DNA from: Trifolium pratense
Taxonomy: Eukaryota > Streptophyta > Magnoliopsida > Fabales > Fabaceae
Direction of reading: 5' to 3'
DNA: 64,000 bases
Assembly (NCBI RefSeq): GCF_020283565.1
Contig: NC_060063.1
Coordinates: 4,362,563-4,426,562, forward strand
Position 1 is the stretch's first letter; each line of letters begins with the position of its first letter. This document shows, piece by piece, positions 55,111 through 64,000 of this stretch. Made by a program: the position numbers and the translations under genes. The notes beneath the pieces were generated by a model. The model ran no database searches, was not told the DNA's origin, and saw nothing but the letters and a program-made list of their open reading frames with translations.

Positions 55111-56244
55111 AAGAGGCTCTCACTGATGAGTTCTAGATTGAAGCTATGCAGGAAGAATTGAATCAATTCAAGAGAAATGAAGTCTGGGATCTTGTCCCAA
55201 GACCACATGATGTGAATGTCATAGGTACAAAATGGATATACAAGAATAAATCTGACGAGAAGGGCTTAGTAACAAGGAATAAGGCACGACTGGTAGCTCA
55301 AGGCTACACTCAGGTGGAGGGAATTGATTTTGATGAGACCTTTGCCCCTGTAGCCTGTAGCAAGACTCGAGTCCATAAGACTACTTCTTGGTGTAGCATG
55401 CATTCTAAAGCTCAAACTCTATCAAATGGATGTCAAGAATGCATTTCTCAATGGGTATCTCCATGAAGAAGTCTTTGTTGAACAGCCAAAAGGTTTCACA
55501 GATCCAAATCATCCGGATCATGTTTATAAACTGAAAAAGGCCTTGTATGGCTTAAAACAAGCACCAAGGGCCTGATATGAAAGACTAACTGAATTCCTAA
55601 TCAACCAAGGATACAGGAAAGGAGGAAATGACAAGACCTTGTTTGTCAAAGAAATGGATGGAAACTTGCTGATAGCACAAATATACGTTGATGACATAGT
55701 CTTTGGAGGGATGGCGGAACCGATGGTCCAACACTTTGTGAGACAGATGCAGTCTGAATTTGAGATGAGCTTGGTAGGTGAACTAACCTATTTTCTTGGA
55801 TTACAGGTAAAACAGATGGAAGACACAATATTTGTGTCTCAAAGCAAGTATGCTAAAAATATCATAAAGAAATTTGGTATGGAAAATGCTGCCCACAAAA
55901 GAACACCTACTGCCACACATCTAAAAATAACCAAGGATGAGAAAGGTGTAGATGTAGACCAAAGCCTGTACAGAAGCATGATAGGAAGCCTACTATACCT
56001 CACAGCAAGCAGACTTGACATCACCTTTGCTGTTGGTGTATGTGCAAGGTACCAAGCTGAGCCAAAAATGAGCCATCTTACACAAGTAAAAAGAATTTTG
56101 AAGTATGTCAATGGAACTTCTGATTATGGGATAATGTATTCCCACACCAACAATGCTAGGTTGATGGGATATTGTGAGGCAGACTGGGCTGGATGTGCTG
56201 ATGACAGAAAAAGCACCTCTGGTGGATGTTTTTACCTAGGATAG
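55111..56244 (+). pseudogene. SIRE1-like reverse transcriptase region
   Basis: Reverse transcriptase begins with VWDLVPRPHDVNVIGTKWIY and RLVAQGYTQVEGIDFDETFA. It has an in-frame TAG at 55134-55136, a frameshift near 55350-55400, and a TGA at 55573-55575 just after [11 protein letters not shown]. The catalytic YVDDIVFG motif is at about 55684-55708. It continues through SLYRSMIGSLLYL to the start of RNase H, where a TAG stands at 56242-56244. All core motifs can be recognised, so decay is recent. Confidence 0.9.
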
Positions 56245-56634
56245 AATCTTATCTCATGGTTTAGCAAGAAACAAAACTGTGTTTCTCTATCCACTGCAGA
56301 GGCTGAGTACATTGCAGCTGGGAGTAGTTGCTCTTAACTATTGTGGATGAAGCAGATGCTTAAGGAATACAATGTTGAACAGGATGCTCTAACATTGTAC
56401 TGTGACAATTTGAGCGCCATAAATATTTCAAAAAATCCAATACAGCACAGTAGAACAAAGCATATTGACATTCGTCATCACTTCATCAGGGATTTAGTAG
56501 AAGAAAATATTGTGAAATTTGAGCATGTTGCAACTGAAGAACAGGTAGCTGATATCTTTACTAAAACATTAGATGCTACTCAGTTTGAAAGACTTAGGGG
56601 CAAATTGGGAATTTGCCTACATGAGGATTTATAG
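56245..56634 (+). pseudogene. SIRE1-like RNase H region, end of pol
   Basis: The frame continues from RT. NLISWFSKKQNCVSLSTAEA is followed by an in-frame TAA at 56335-56337. Then comes LYCDNLSAINISKNP, RTKHIDIRHHFIRDLV and the ADIFTK tail typical of copia RNase H. Pol ends with TAG at 56632-56634, followed directly by CAG TTA, the CARYYA context linked to stop readthrough. Confidence 0.9.
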
Positions 56635-59100
56635 CAGTTAAGCCATTATGTGCGCGCAACCGTTTTGTTCTCCAAATTTCAACAATTGGCGCACGTAAAT
56701 CAAGGAAAGACAAAAAATATTTTCCATAACTTCCCACTCACACGCTATCAACTCTCATATCATCATTATTTCTCTTCAAAACCTTCAACTTCCTCTAAAC
56801 TTCTTGCTGCGATCTGCAAACTCAAATCATCATCTCAAATCATCAAAAACTTCAAAAACTTCAAAAACTTCAACAATTTCTCTGTGAAAATGTCTCAATC
56901 TTCCGGTTCTGCTCAGATCAAAAACAAAATCGCTGATACTGTGAAAACAAGATCAAAATCGAAGAAGGAAGAAGCAACTATTGTGGTCAATGCGACACCC
57001 ATATCAAGCATCCCTGCAACTAGTTCTAAGAAGAAGAAATCTGCAAAATCCACTAAGAAAGTAAGTGAATCGTCTCCCTCTATTTCAATTAAATCTGATA
57101 CTGTTAAATCTAAGAAGAAGAAACCCCAATCTCCTGTAAAAAGGGGTTTGAGCATGTCTGATCTGTACTTGAGTAAGAATCCTTTTGAAACTGCGAATGT
57201 GGAATCGCATGGTGCTGCCTCCGGCAAAAATGCGAATGTTGAATCGTCTAGTAAAGCTAATGAAGAAAGTGCTAAGTCTGTTTCTGAAAAGGTCAATCAA
57301 GAAACCCCTTCTGCACAGGAAAACCCTTTTTCTGTTGAAACCCTAGGAAAAACCCAAATTGTTGCTGAGAATGTTATTGTGACCAACAATCCTAGTGGTC
57401 CTGAGAATATGGCAGTTCCTACGAATGTCATAACTGATGTTGCTGAAAAACCCCAAGAAAAAGCTGTTGTGACCGATGCGCCAACCGGTATTGAGCCACC
57501 CTCTGTACCAACTGATGCTGAAAAGGAGGTTGAAGCATCCAAAGGAGGTTCTAGTCCACATGCTAACACTGCCACTGGGTCGTTTGGCAGTGAATCTAAT
57601 ACTGAAGCTTCCACTGAAGAAGAAGTAAACCAAGAAAATACTCCTGAACATGTGGCTGATTCTAAGCCAGAAAATGAAACTGGTGAGAATTCTGAGAAAA
57701 CTACCAATGAAGAACAGAACATAGTGGATGTTGATGAAGTCCCCTCTGAAGAAGATCTGCAACCTCAGCCTACTAAGAAAGGAATTGGGAGAAGACTGAG
57801 AAGCAGGACTACTACACCTGTACCTGCTGTTATGACTACCCCTGCTGTCAGCAAGAAAACAAAGGACACTACTCTGAAGCCTGTCAAGTATGGTCCTAAG
57901 AAAGGATGGAGCAAGTCTGTACCTCCTCCTGAAAAGAAAAAGGGTGTGCTGAAAAGGAAGAGTGCACCATCAAGTGACTCTGATTTTGAGGCTGAAAAGG
58001 ATGACTCAAGCATCAAGCCTCCTGCTAAGAAGGCAATGTCTGCTAAGAAGGCCATGCCTCAAGTTACTGCTCCTGACACTGAAGACTTCCCTTGTGATAA
58101 TGTTTCATTTCATCTTCCATCTTATGCTTAACGATGGGGAATCATTTGCAAAAGAAGATTGGCTCTGGAGAGGGAACTAGGCAAAGATATTCTAGAGTGT
58201 GAAGAGATTGTGAGCTTGATCAATGATGCTGGATTGATCAAAACTGTGTGGGGCTTAGGCTCTTGCTATGAGAAGCTGGTTAGGGAGTTTGTTGTCAACA
58301 TTCCTATAGGTTGTGACAATCCCTTGGACAAAGAATTTCAGTAGGTATTTGTTCGAGGAAAATGTGTGACATTCTCTACAAGTGTGATCAACAAGGTGCT
58401 GGGTAACTCAGATGACCCTCATCCTGACATAGAAGTATCTGACAATGTGGTCTGCAAAACCATCACAGCTGACAAAGTGAAAACCTGGCCAAAGAAGGAG
58501 AAGGTACCTGCAGTCAAGCTGACCCAAAAGTATGCCATTTTGAATCGTATTGCATCTGTCAACTGGGTTCCTACTACACATGCATCCGATATTGCTACAA
58601 GTCTGGGTAAGCTCATTTACATGATTGGTACTGGTGCAAAATTTAATGCTGGTCAATATATCTTTAATCAAGTTGTGCAGCATGCTAAGACTTCTGTCAC
58701 CAAGCAACCCATTGCATTTCCAACATTGATCTGTGACATCATCTTGTCCCAACATCCTAATATAAGGCATGAGGGTGAGTCTGCTAAGAAAAGGGCAACT
58801 CCTCTGGCCATTCATCAGAAGCTGTACAGTAAACAACATGCTCCAGATATTATTGGACCATCAAATGCTGTTATTGATACTCCTATGACAAGGAAGGAGA
58901 TGATTGCTATGCTGGAAGCAAACTGTAAGGAGCTAGATGAAAAGAAGTTGCAGTTTGAAAGGATGATACATGCTCTCAGGGTTGAAGAGGCTGCAGCTCA
59001 AGCAGCTGATGCAGGTGATGATGGTACTAGTGGTGAAGAAGAAGCTGACTCAGATGCTGAAGGAGAAGAAAGTGATTCCTCCCCAAGTGCTTCTGTGTAA
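56635..59100 (+). pseudogene. SIRE1-type third ORF downstream of pol (env-like by position)
   Basis: The reading frame continues directly from pol across its TAG and runs over 800 codons to TAA at 59098-59100. There are two in-frame stops, TAA ending at 58131 and TAG at 58342-58344. No ATG starts it near the pol end; the first in-frame ATG is about 56890. The N-terminal half is basic and Ser/Thr/Pro-rich (STKKVSESSPSISIKS, TPVPAVMTTPAVSKK). The C-terminal half (FVRGKCVTFSTSVINKVLG, then ASVNWVPTTHASDIATSLG) resembles the 'putative plant transposon protein' domain of legume and Sirevirus ORFs. A charged coiled coil and an acidic tail end it. No clear signal peptide, membrane segment or fusion motif was seen, so env function is not supported. 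Confidence 0.8.
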
Positions 59101-59283
59101 TTCTGATGTGTCTTTATTTATTTTTTTTGGATTTTTGTTTTGCAAGTCTGTGGGCTGAGCCCTGAATTTAGCACCTAGTGTGCATGGTTTGTAATATTTT
59201 GTCTGCACTTTCTGTCCTGCTACTATCTGCACTGCTTTTGGATATTATTTTATGCAGTTCCCATTTTGTCTATTTTGTGGCTA

Positions 59284-59808
59284 AAAAGGGGGAGTAGATA
59301 TTGTATGCCATAATAGATGCTGAGCTATGATGTGCCATCAGATGCTGGATCATCTGAATAAAACTATGCAAGAACTAAGGGGGAGTAAGATGAACTTGGT
59401 ACTCGCCTCTACTATTGAGGGGGAGCAATATTTTTCTGCTAAGCACACAATGTGCTACTGCATGTTGAAGCATCATCTGTTCCTGAGAATTTATTTTTCT
59501 CAGCCTTGAGGGAATTTATTTTTCCCCAGTGTTTCTTCTTATGAGAATCTTGTACTCTCTATTGGCAAATTCTTGTGAGGCTACTTGTGCTTGCTCTTCC
59601 GCTGTTGCATGCCTCTGAAGTTCTAATTTGATACATAATAAATATGCTATTTTTATATGAGGGGTTATTAAAATAAGCATGGTAAACTGTTCTACCTTAC
59701 TTCATGACTGTGTGCCTATGTTGAGTTGAAGAAAGGTAGTTTGTGTATCTCTCTAGAACTGTTAAAATAATCTTAGGATGTTTTAGCCAAAAATTGCCAA
59801 AGGGGGAG
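59284..59808 (+). other. Purine-tract cluster before the 3' LTR
   Basis: GGGGGAG occurs at about 59288, 59379, 59419 and 59802. The last, AAAGGGGGAGAT, abuts the 3' LTR and is the plus-strand primer. Repeated purine tracts here are a known Sirevirus trait. Confidence 0.8.
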
Positions 59809-59810
59809 AT

Positions 59811-60819
59811 TGTTGGCGTTGTATGGTTGGCCTCATTTTGCTAAAACATGTGATCCTTCCTGATGTGGAACTACATGCTTCCACCATTCAGTATAAGCAA
59901 GATGTTGGGTACAATGCTTCAACATTGGATACCACATCCAGAGGGCCGGGCCTGTGTATGTTGAGATCTCGCGCCTAAATTCTAAATATGGAATCCATAA
60001 TAAATCTTCGTATGTGATAAGGAGCGTCGTCACACATAATTAATAATGGATCTCGTGACCGAGTTTTGTTTGCTAATCAGATCTTCAAGTTAAGGAAACA
60101 AAACATTTAATTAAAGATTATTCCTTGAAGGAACCTTTGATCATGCTGAGCTATTGAAGCCTAATTGAAGACCAAGCCTACACTAGCGTAGGTTATTTAA
60201 AGGATGTTGACACCATTGTTCAGATCACTGAAACCATATTTGAGTCTTACAAAGCGTGAGTTTAGGTTTAGTATTGTGTCTATTGTGTTCTGAGTCTTGT
60301 GTTGATTTACCACTAGACTAGGAATTGTGTGTCTGTGCATTGTAATATCTCTGGAGCTTCTAAGCAAGGAGATAGTGTGTGTATACCATTCCAAAGCTTT
60401 TAAGCACGGAAGTGGTGTGTGTGTTTTATGAAGTGTGTCTTCACCTATTGAATCTAGAAGTGTACGATCACAGTGGCTGTGGTCAAGAGGAGGTGAGCGG
60501 AGGTTCTCATACCTAGGTGTGTCTTAGGTAGAATATAACACGGGTGGTGATTAGGTGAGAAGTCATAAACGGAAAGTTTATTGAGGGCTTCAAACTAATA
60601 CTATCATAGTGGATTCACTCCTGGATTGGTATCCCCTAGAGTAGGCTTATGCTGAACTGGGTTAACAAATTACTGTGTTAATTTATTTTCAATTTGTTTA
60701 GTTTATTATTCATTTTGTATGCGCTGTTGGATGTTGGATCATTGGTTCACGCATTAAAAGTGTATTACAGTGGTGAAGCGTTGAGTACAACATCGTAACA
60801 CTAGTGTGCCAGAATTTCA
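59811..60819 (+). repeat. 3' LTR
   Basis: It matches the 5' LTR apart from roughly 14 substitutions and a few short indels, for example the GAGTT loss near 60260 and GTGTGTGT length near 60418. Confidence 0.95.
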
Positions 60820-61085
60820 CATTTGATCGAAGAAATTCATCGAAGCAGAAGTGGAAATATAGAGCTTCTATATTGTAGTGAATGAGAAAGGTGAAAACCT
60901 TTGAGTGAGATAAAAATAGTGTTGAGTAAATCTCTATTGCGAACTCCTTCGTACCGTAAAATTAGCAGTATTTAAATAGGAGTGAGTACTGTAAAATTAG
61001 CAGTATTTAAATAGGAGTCTCATCGAAAACACTATATTTTTTCTCGTGTGTGTAAGAGAGAAGATAGAATAGTGTAATATTTTTT
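60820..61085. repeat. Dispersed repeat, copy 2, split by the SIRE1-like element
   Basis: Its order matches 46119-46390. It carries an extra 30-bp direct duplication around 'gtaaaattagcagtatttaa' (60957-61015). It begins at the SIRE1-like target duplication. Confidence 0.65.
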
Positions 61086-61300
61086 AGGCTTAAATGCAGT
61101 TTTGCCCTCCCCCCCCCCCTCCCTCCGTTTTGATTAAATCGGAATTTTATCCCCTTGTTTTAAAACGAGGACTTTAACCCATGTTTTATAATTTTTTGGA
61201 TTTTACCGAAATGACCATAATTGAACCACAGAATCAAATTCCACTAAATTTGGAGTTACAAATAGAGATTAATTACTGTTTTAGTGAAGGTTTGTCTAAA
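61086..61300. mobile_element. Single end of the Mutator-type 'ggcttaaatgc' family
   Basis: GGCTTAAATGCAGTTTTG matches the termini of the element at 20332-21038. A C-run of about 10 follows. The partner end is missing. Confidence 0.55.
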
Positions 61301-61486
61301 TCAATTATTAGTATTAGTCATTATGTATACTGTATTTATTAGGTAGAGTTTTTTTTTTTTTTTTTTTATACAAAATTTATTAGGTTGAGTTAATCAATGA
61401 TCAAGGGTATTGATTTATTTCTATTTATTTGCTTACCAATTCATGTACCTAAAACATTTCAATTTATTTCTATTTAAAGACCGAAT

Positions 61487-62872
61487 ATGGTTTAGGATTT
61501 CGCGACTTCCAATTGTTTAACATGGCGATGGTACCAAAACAAAGATGAAATAAACCAACCTTTTTGGTGGCTAGAGTTTTCAAGGTTAAGTACTTTCCTC
61601 ACTCTTCTTTCATTAATTCTACCCTTGAAAATAATCCAAGAGGATAAATTGATATGGGATGAGGAGAGCGATGGAGTATATTTGGTAAAATCCAGATATA
61701 GAAGATTAATGAGGGAGAGGGCAGCAAAGAACAAATCGATAAGTAGGGAGGATTGGGAAATGATTTGGAGGATTCATGGAGAAAGCAGCATTAATTTCTG
61801 GGATGTGACTAAGAATGCTTACCTTCCTAAGGCCAAGCATTTTTTATGGCAAATTTGTAAAGAATGCTTACCTTCTCGGATGTGACTAAGAAGTAGACAT
61901 GTACAATGTCCGCTAGAATGTTCTTTATGTTTAGCGGAACCGGAAGATGATTGACACATGTTTTTTAATTGTGAAAGTATTAATGAAGCATGGTGTGCCA
62001 TGGGAATAGATCACATTTTATATCCATGGCTGAGTTTTTTTTTTATTTTTTATAAGCACATCCATGGCTGAGTGGATGTCAGAATATTAGAGATTTCATT
62101 TTCCACACATGTTGTTGTCATGACAGTAAGCAACTTGCAGGAAAAATGGTTTTGCTACTTTGGACAATTTGGCAAAATCGCAACAACATAGTGTGGAATG
62201 ATAACAAACAGCATGCCAAATTGAAATGCAAGAAGCACAAGCTTGGAATGAATGGGCAATGATTCACGGTTTACTTGAAGGATAACAACAGCCGCTGTCC
62301 CTGTAACAACAAACAACACCATAGCGCAGCAACATGATGGCCCAGCAGTGTATCAGTGGCAGCCGCCGCATTCCGGTTACTTGAAATGCAATGTTGATGC
62401 AAGTTTCTATGACGCAGCTGAAAAAACAGGAGGTGGGGGGGATGGTGTTTATGTGACCATCGAGGCCGCTTTATTCTTGCAGAAAGTAGGAACCAACATA
62501 ATCAACGGAAGGCTTACTTTGGAGGGAGAAGCAATGACTCTTAAGGAAGCAATTTGTGAGGTGAAGCAATGAGATTTATCTCATGTTATTTTTGAAAGTG
62601 ACTCCAAAATTAATTGTTGTTGATGCTATCACCACCGGACAATTAGGAACATCTGAATTTAATGTTGTAATCTCATATATTAAGTCCTTATTAGTGTTAT
62701 GTCGAAACTTTGAGGTCAAATTTGTCAAGCGACAAGCGAATATGGTGACTCATTTCTTAGCAAGGGCGGCCTATTCAATGCCTAGTCGCGGTATCTTTGA
62801 GTCGGTTCCTCGTTGTATTGATAATTATTCGATTAATGAAATGAGATAAATTTTCTTTTGTCAAAAAAAAAA
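61487..62872 (+). pseudogene. LINE 3' relic with zf-RVT and RNase H
   Basis: The segment begins GFRDFQLFNMAMVPKQ, then FLVARVFKVKYFPHSS, typical of sequence just after plant LINE reverse transcriptase. The zinc-binding part (61625-61885) has DKLIWDEESDGVYLVKSRYR and LPKAKHFLWQICKECLPSR. An RNase H region follows (62348-62849): YLKCNVDASFYD, LTLEGEAMTLKEAI, then a TGA, then VIFESDSK and FVKRQANMVTHFLARAA. Stops and a frameshift break the frame in several places. A poly-A run at 62861-62870 marks the 3' end. The endonuclease and reverse transcriptase core are absent. Confidence 0.85.
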
Positions 62873-62905
62873 TTAAAATTCAGTGTATTAATAATAGTCA
62901 TTGAA

Positions 62906-63101
62906 CCAACATAGTGTGACCCAAGTGGTAGGTACTTGGGTCCCTTAACCATTTGGTCATGGATTCGATCTCCGGCCGGTGCGTATGGAGAAACATTTGT
63001 TGGGAGAGGTCAACCCCTTAAATGAATCCCAATTATCTCGAGGGGATTAGTCTCTGCAATTGCGCGCGGAAGATATCTTTGGTTTACAAAAAAAAATAAA
63101 A
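62906..63101 (+). mobile_element. SINE with 16-bp target duplication
   Basis: AATAATAGTCATTGAA occurs on both sides (62890-62905 and 63102-63117), identical. The element has a box A-like TGACCCAAGTGGTAGG, a box B-like GGATTCGATCTCC, and an A-rich tail. It lies just after the LINE poly-A tail. Confidence 0.9.
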
Positions 63102-63149
63102 AATAATAGTCATTGAATATTATTATTATTATTTTCTACCGCCCACAAA

Positions 63150-63305
63150 AAAAAGTACTAGGACCGACTAATTCAAGGGGATCAATCCCACCGCCCACTT
63201 GCGGGGGTCCCATTTAAAACGAGAGTTTTTTTTGCTTTGTATGGACTAGTCTATCGAAATTGATACCAGAGAGAATTGAACCTGAGACTTTGTGAGGAGC
63301 ATAAT
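63150..63305 (-). mobile_element. tRNA-derived SINE
   Basis: This is the same family as 25330-25515, in minus orientation: GGTTCAATTCTCTCTGG box B, GGGACCCCCGCAAGTGGGC, AGTCGGTCCTAG. The tail faces the T-run side at about 63147-63155. Confidence 0.7.
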
Positions 63306-63567
63306 ATAATATTGATCGAAATTCTTATGATTAGGGCATAATCTAATATTGAGTCTTCAATCAAATTAAGGAACGACATGGCCCTGATCAAGAACAAATC
63401 AAGTAAGGGAGGGGTGATATTTCATGCTTCTTTTGGTCATGTTATTCAAGTAAAGAATTACGACATTCCAGTAGTTAATAACACAACATGAAATGAAACT
63501 ATATTTTCCAACGAAAACAATAAATTTGGCTATTTAACAATCTTAAAAATAATAATAAAAGAAAATA

Positions 63568-63714
63568 CTCCCTCCGATATTATATATAAGAAATATTTAA
63601 ATTTTTAGATTCATTTTAGAATTGATGTACCTAGACAATAATATAGTCTAAATACATAAATTTTATAATAAATCTAAAAAGAGAAATGTTTCTTATACAT
63701 AGGACCGGAGGAAG
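63568..63714. mobile_element. Stowaway-type MITE with TA duplication
   Basis: Left end CTCCCTCCGATATTATAT, right end ACCGGAGGAAG, TA on both sides (63566-63567 and 63715-63716). The arms include 'gaaatatttaaatttttag' and inverted 'tctaaaaagagaaatgtttc'. Confidence 0.8.
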
Positions 63715-64000
63715 TAATAAACTGTATAAGTTTCTGCAATCAACACTAAAGTGACAATATTCGTTAAAAAAAAACACTGAAGTGACAATTTGCTGATTAC
63801 TTCACATTTTATCAAAATTATTTTCACATAAGAGTAGATCCGTTGGTAGCTATCAAATTTTCTTTTTCTTCACACCAATAACGTGTAAGTCAAGCCACTA
63901 GATAAAAAAAAAGTAATACTATATTCGTTCTTTTATAATTGTCATTTTAAACTTCTTGAAATAATTTTTCATTTACCTATAACACCCTTAACCATTTACT

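Larger units (their letters stand above)
50692..60819 (+). mobile_element. Complete Ty1/copia retrotransposon, Sirevirus (SIRE1/Maximus) type
   Basis: Two LTRs of about 1010 bp (50692-51704 and 59811-60819) bracket gag, protease, integrase, reverse transcriptase and RNase H, in the copia order. The 5-bp sequence CATTT flanks the element (50687-50691 and 60820-60824). An iMet-type primer site and a purine tract are in place. Sirevirus traits are an extra ORF after pol, several GGGGGAG purine motifs before the 3' LTR, and a large gag. The LTRs differ at about 14 bases by eye, so the insertion is recent, but the coding frame already has at least seven breaks. It splits an older repeat whose halves resume at 60820. 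Confidence 0.95.

Noticed and set aside
56913..58055. Several minus-strand open frames over 90 codons
   Set aside because: They mirror the low-complexity Ser/Lys-rich third ORF of the SIRE1-like element and show no domain.

Overview
The window looks like nuclear DNA of a flowering plant, most probably a legume of the clover, medic and pea group. The reasons are the AT-rich intergenic sequence, plant genes with many GT-AG introns, and a dense mix of plant transposons. These include a SIRE1-type copia element with an ORF after pol, iMet-primed TRIM elements, tRNA-derived SINEs, Helitrons, and hAT, PIF, Mutator, CACTA-like and Stowaway elements. The species assignment is inference. There are no bacterial features, rRNA genes, tRNA genes or CRISPR arrays.

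Four host protein genes can be supported. (1) A nine-exon alpha/beta-hydrolase gene lies on the minus strand at 7193-11338. Exon 1 of a second copy sits at 7-249, so this locus is a tandem duplication with most of the second gene outside the window. (2) A two-exon PB1-domain gene lies on the minus strand at 22014-24502. (3) A small single-exon gene of unknown function lies at 31924-32271. (4) A DUF2431/BMT5-like methyltransferase gene lies at 41944-45944 on the plus strand, with introns filled by transposons and an unresolved 5' end. A two-exon hypothetical gene at 47115-47470 is weakly supported.

Layout. 0-5 kb: 5' flank of hydrolase copy A with Stowaway, an inverted-repeat MITE, TRIM pieces and an hAT element with an 8-bp target duplication. 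6.2-6.9 kb: decayed copia reverse transcriptase. 7.2-11.3 kb: hydrolase copy B, whose C-terminal tail is replaced. 11.3-16 kb: 5' flank of copy B, homologous to 0-4 kb but carrying a SINE, a PIF/Harbinger remnant, a CACTA-like element and a LINE fragment. 16-21.5 kb: gene-free, with MITEs, a Helitron holding three 174-bp tandem repeats, and a Mutator-type element. 21.5-24.6 kb: PB1 gene. 25-31 kb: SINEs and a cluster of TRIM copies. 31.8-32.5 kb: small gene. 33.8-37 kb: internally deleted hAT transposon and a related MITE. 37-41.9 kb: AT-rich intergenic DNA with two Helitron 3' ends and microsatellites. 41.9-46 kb: methyltransferase gene. 46-50.7 kb: gene and transposon remnants, including a Ulp1-type protease relic and a LINE piece. 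50.7-60.8 kb: a complete 10.1-kb copia element of SIRE1 type with two LTRs, a 5-bp target duplication, a broken gag-pol frame and a broken downstream ORF. 61-64 kb: LINE relic, two SINEs and a Stowaway element.

The host genes show no shared pathway. The story of the window is transposon traffic around and inside plant genes: nested insertions, clear target duplications, and one tandem duplication whose two flanks serve as insertion-free controls for each other. No new defence or regulatory system was found. The most unusual items are the readthrough-type stop context in the SIRE1-like element, the Helitron with repeated 5' termini, and the 1.7-kb long-TIR element carrying six hairpins and a GC-rich insert.
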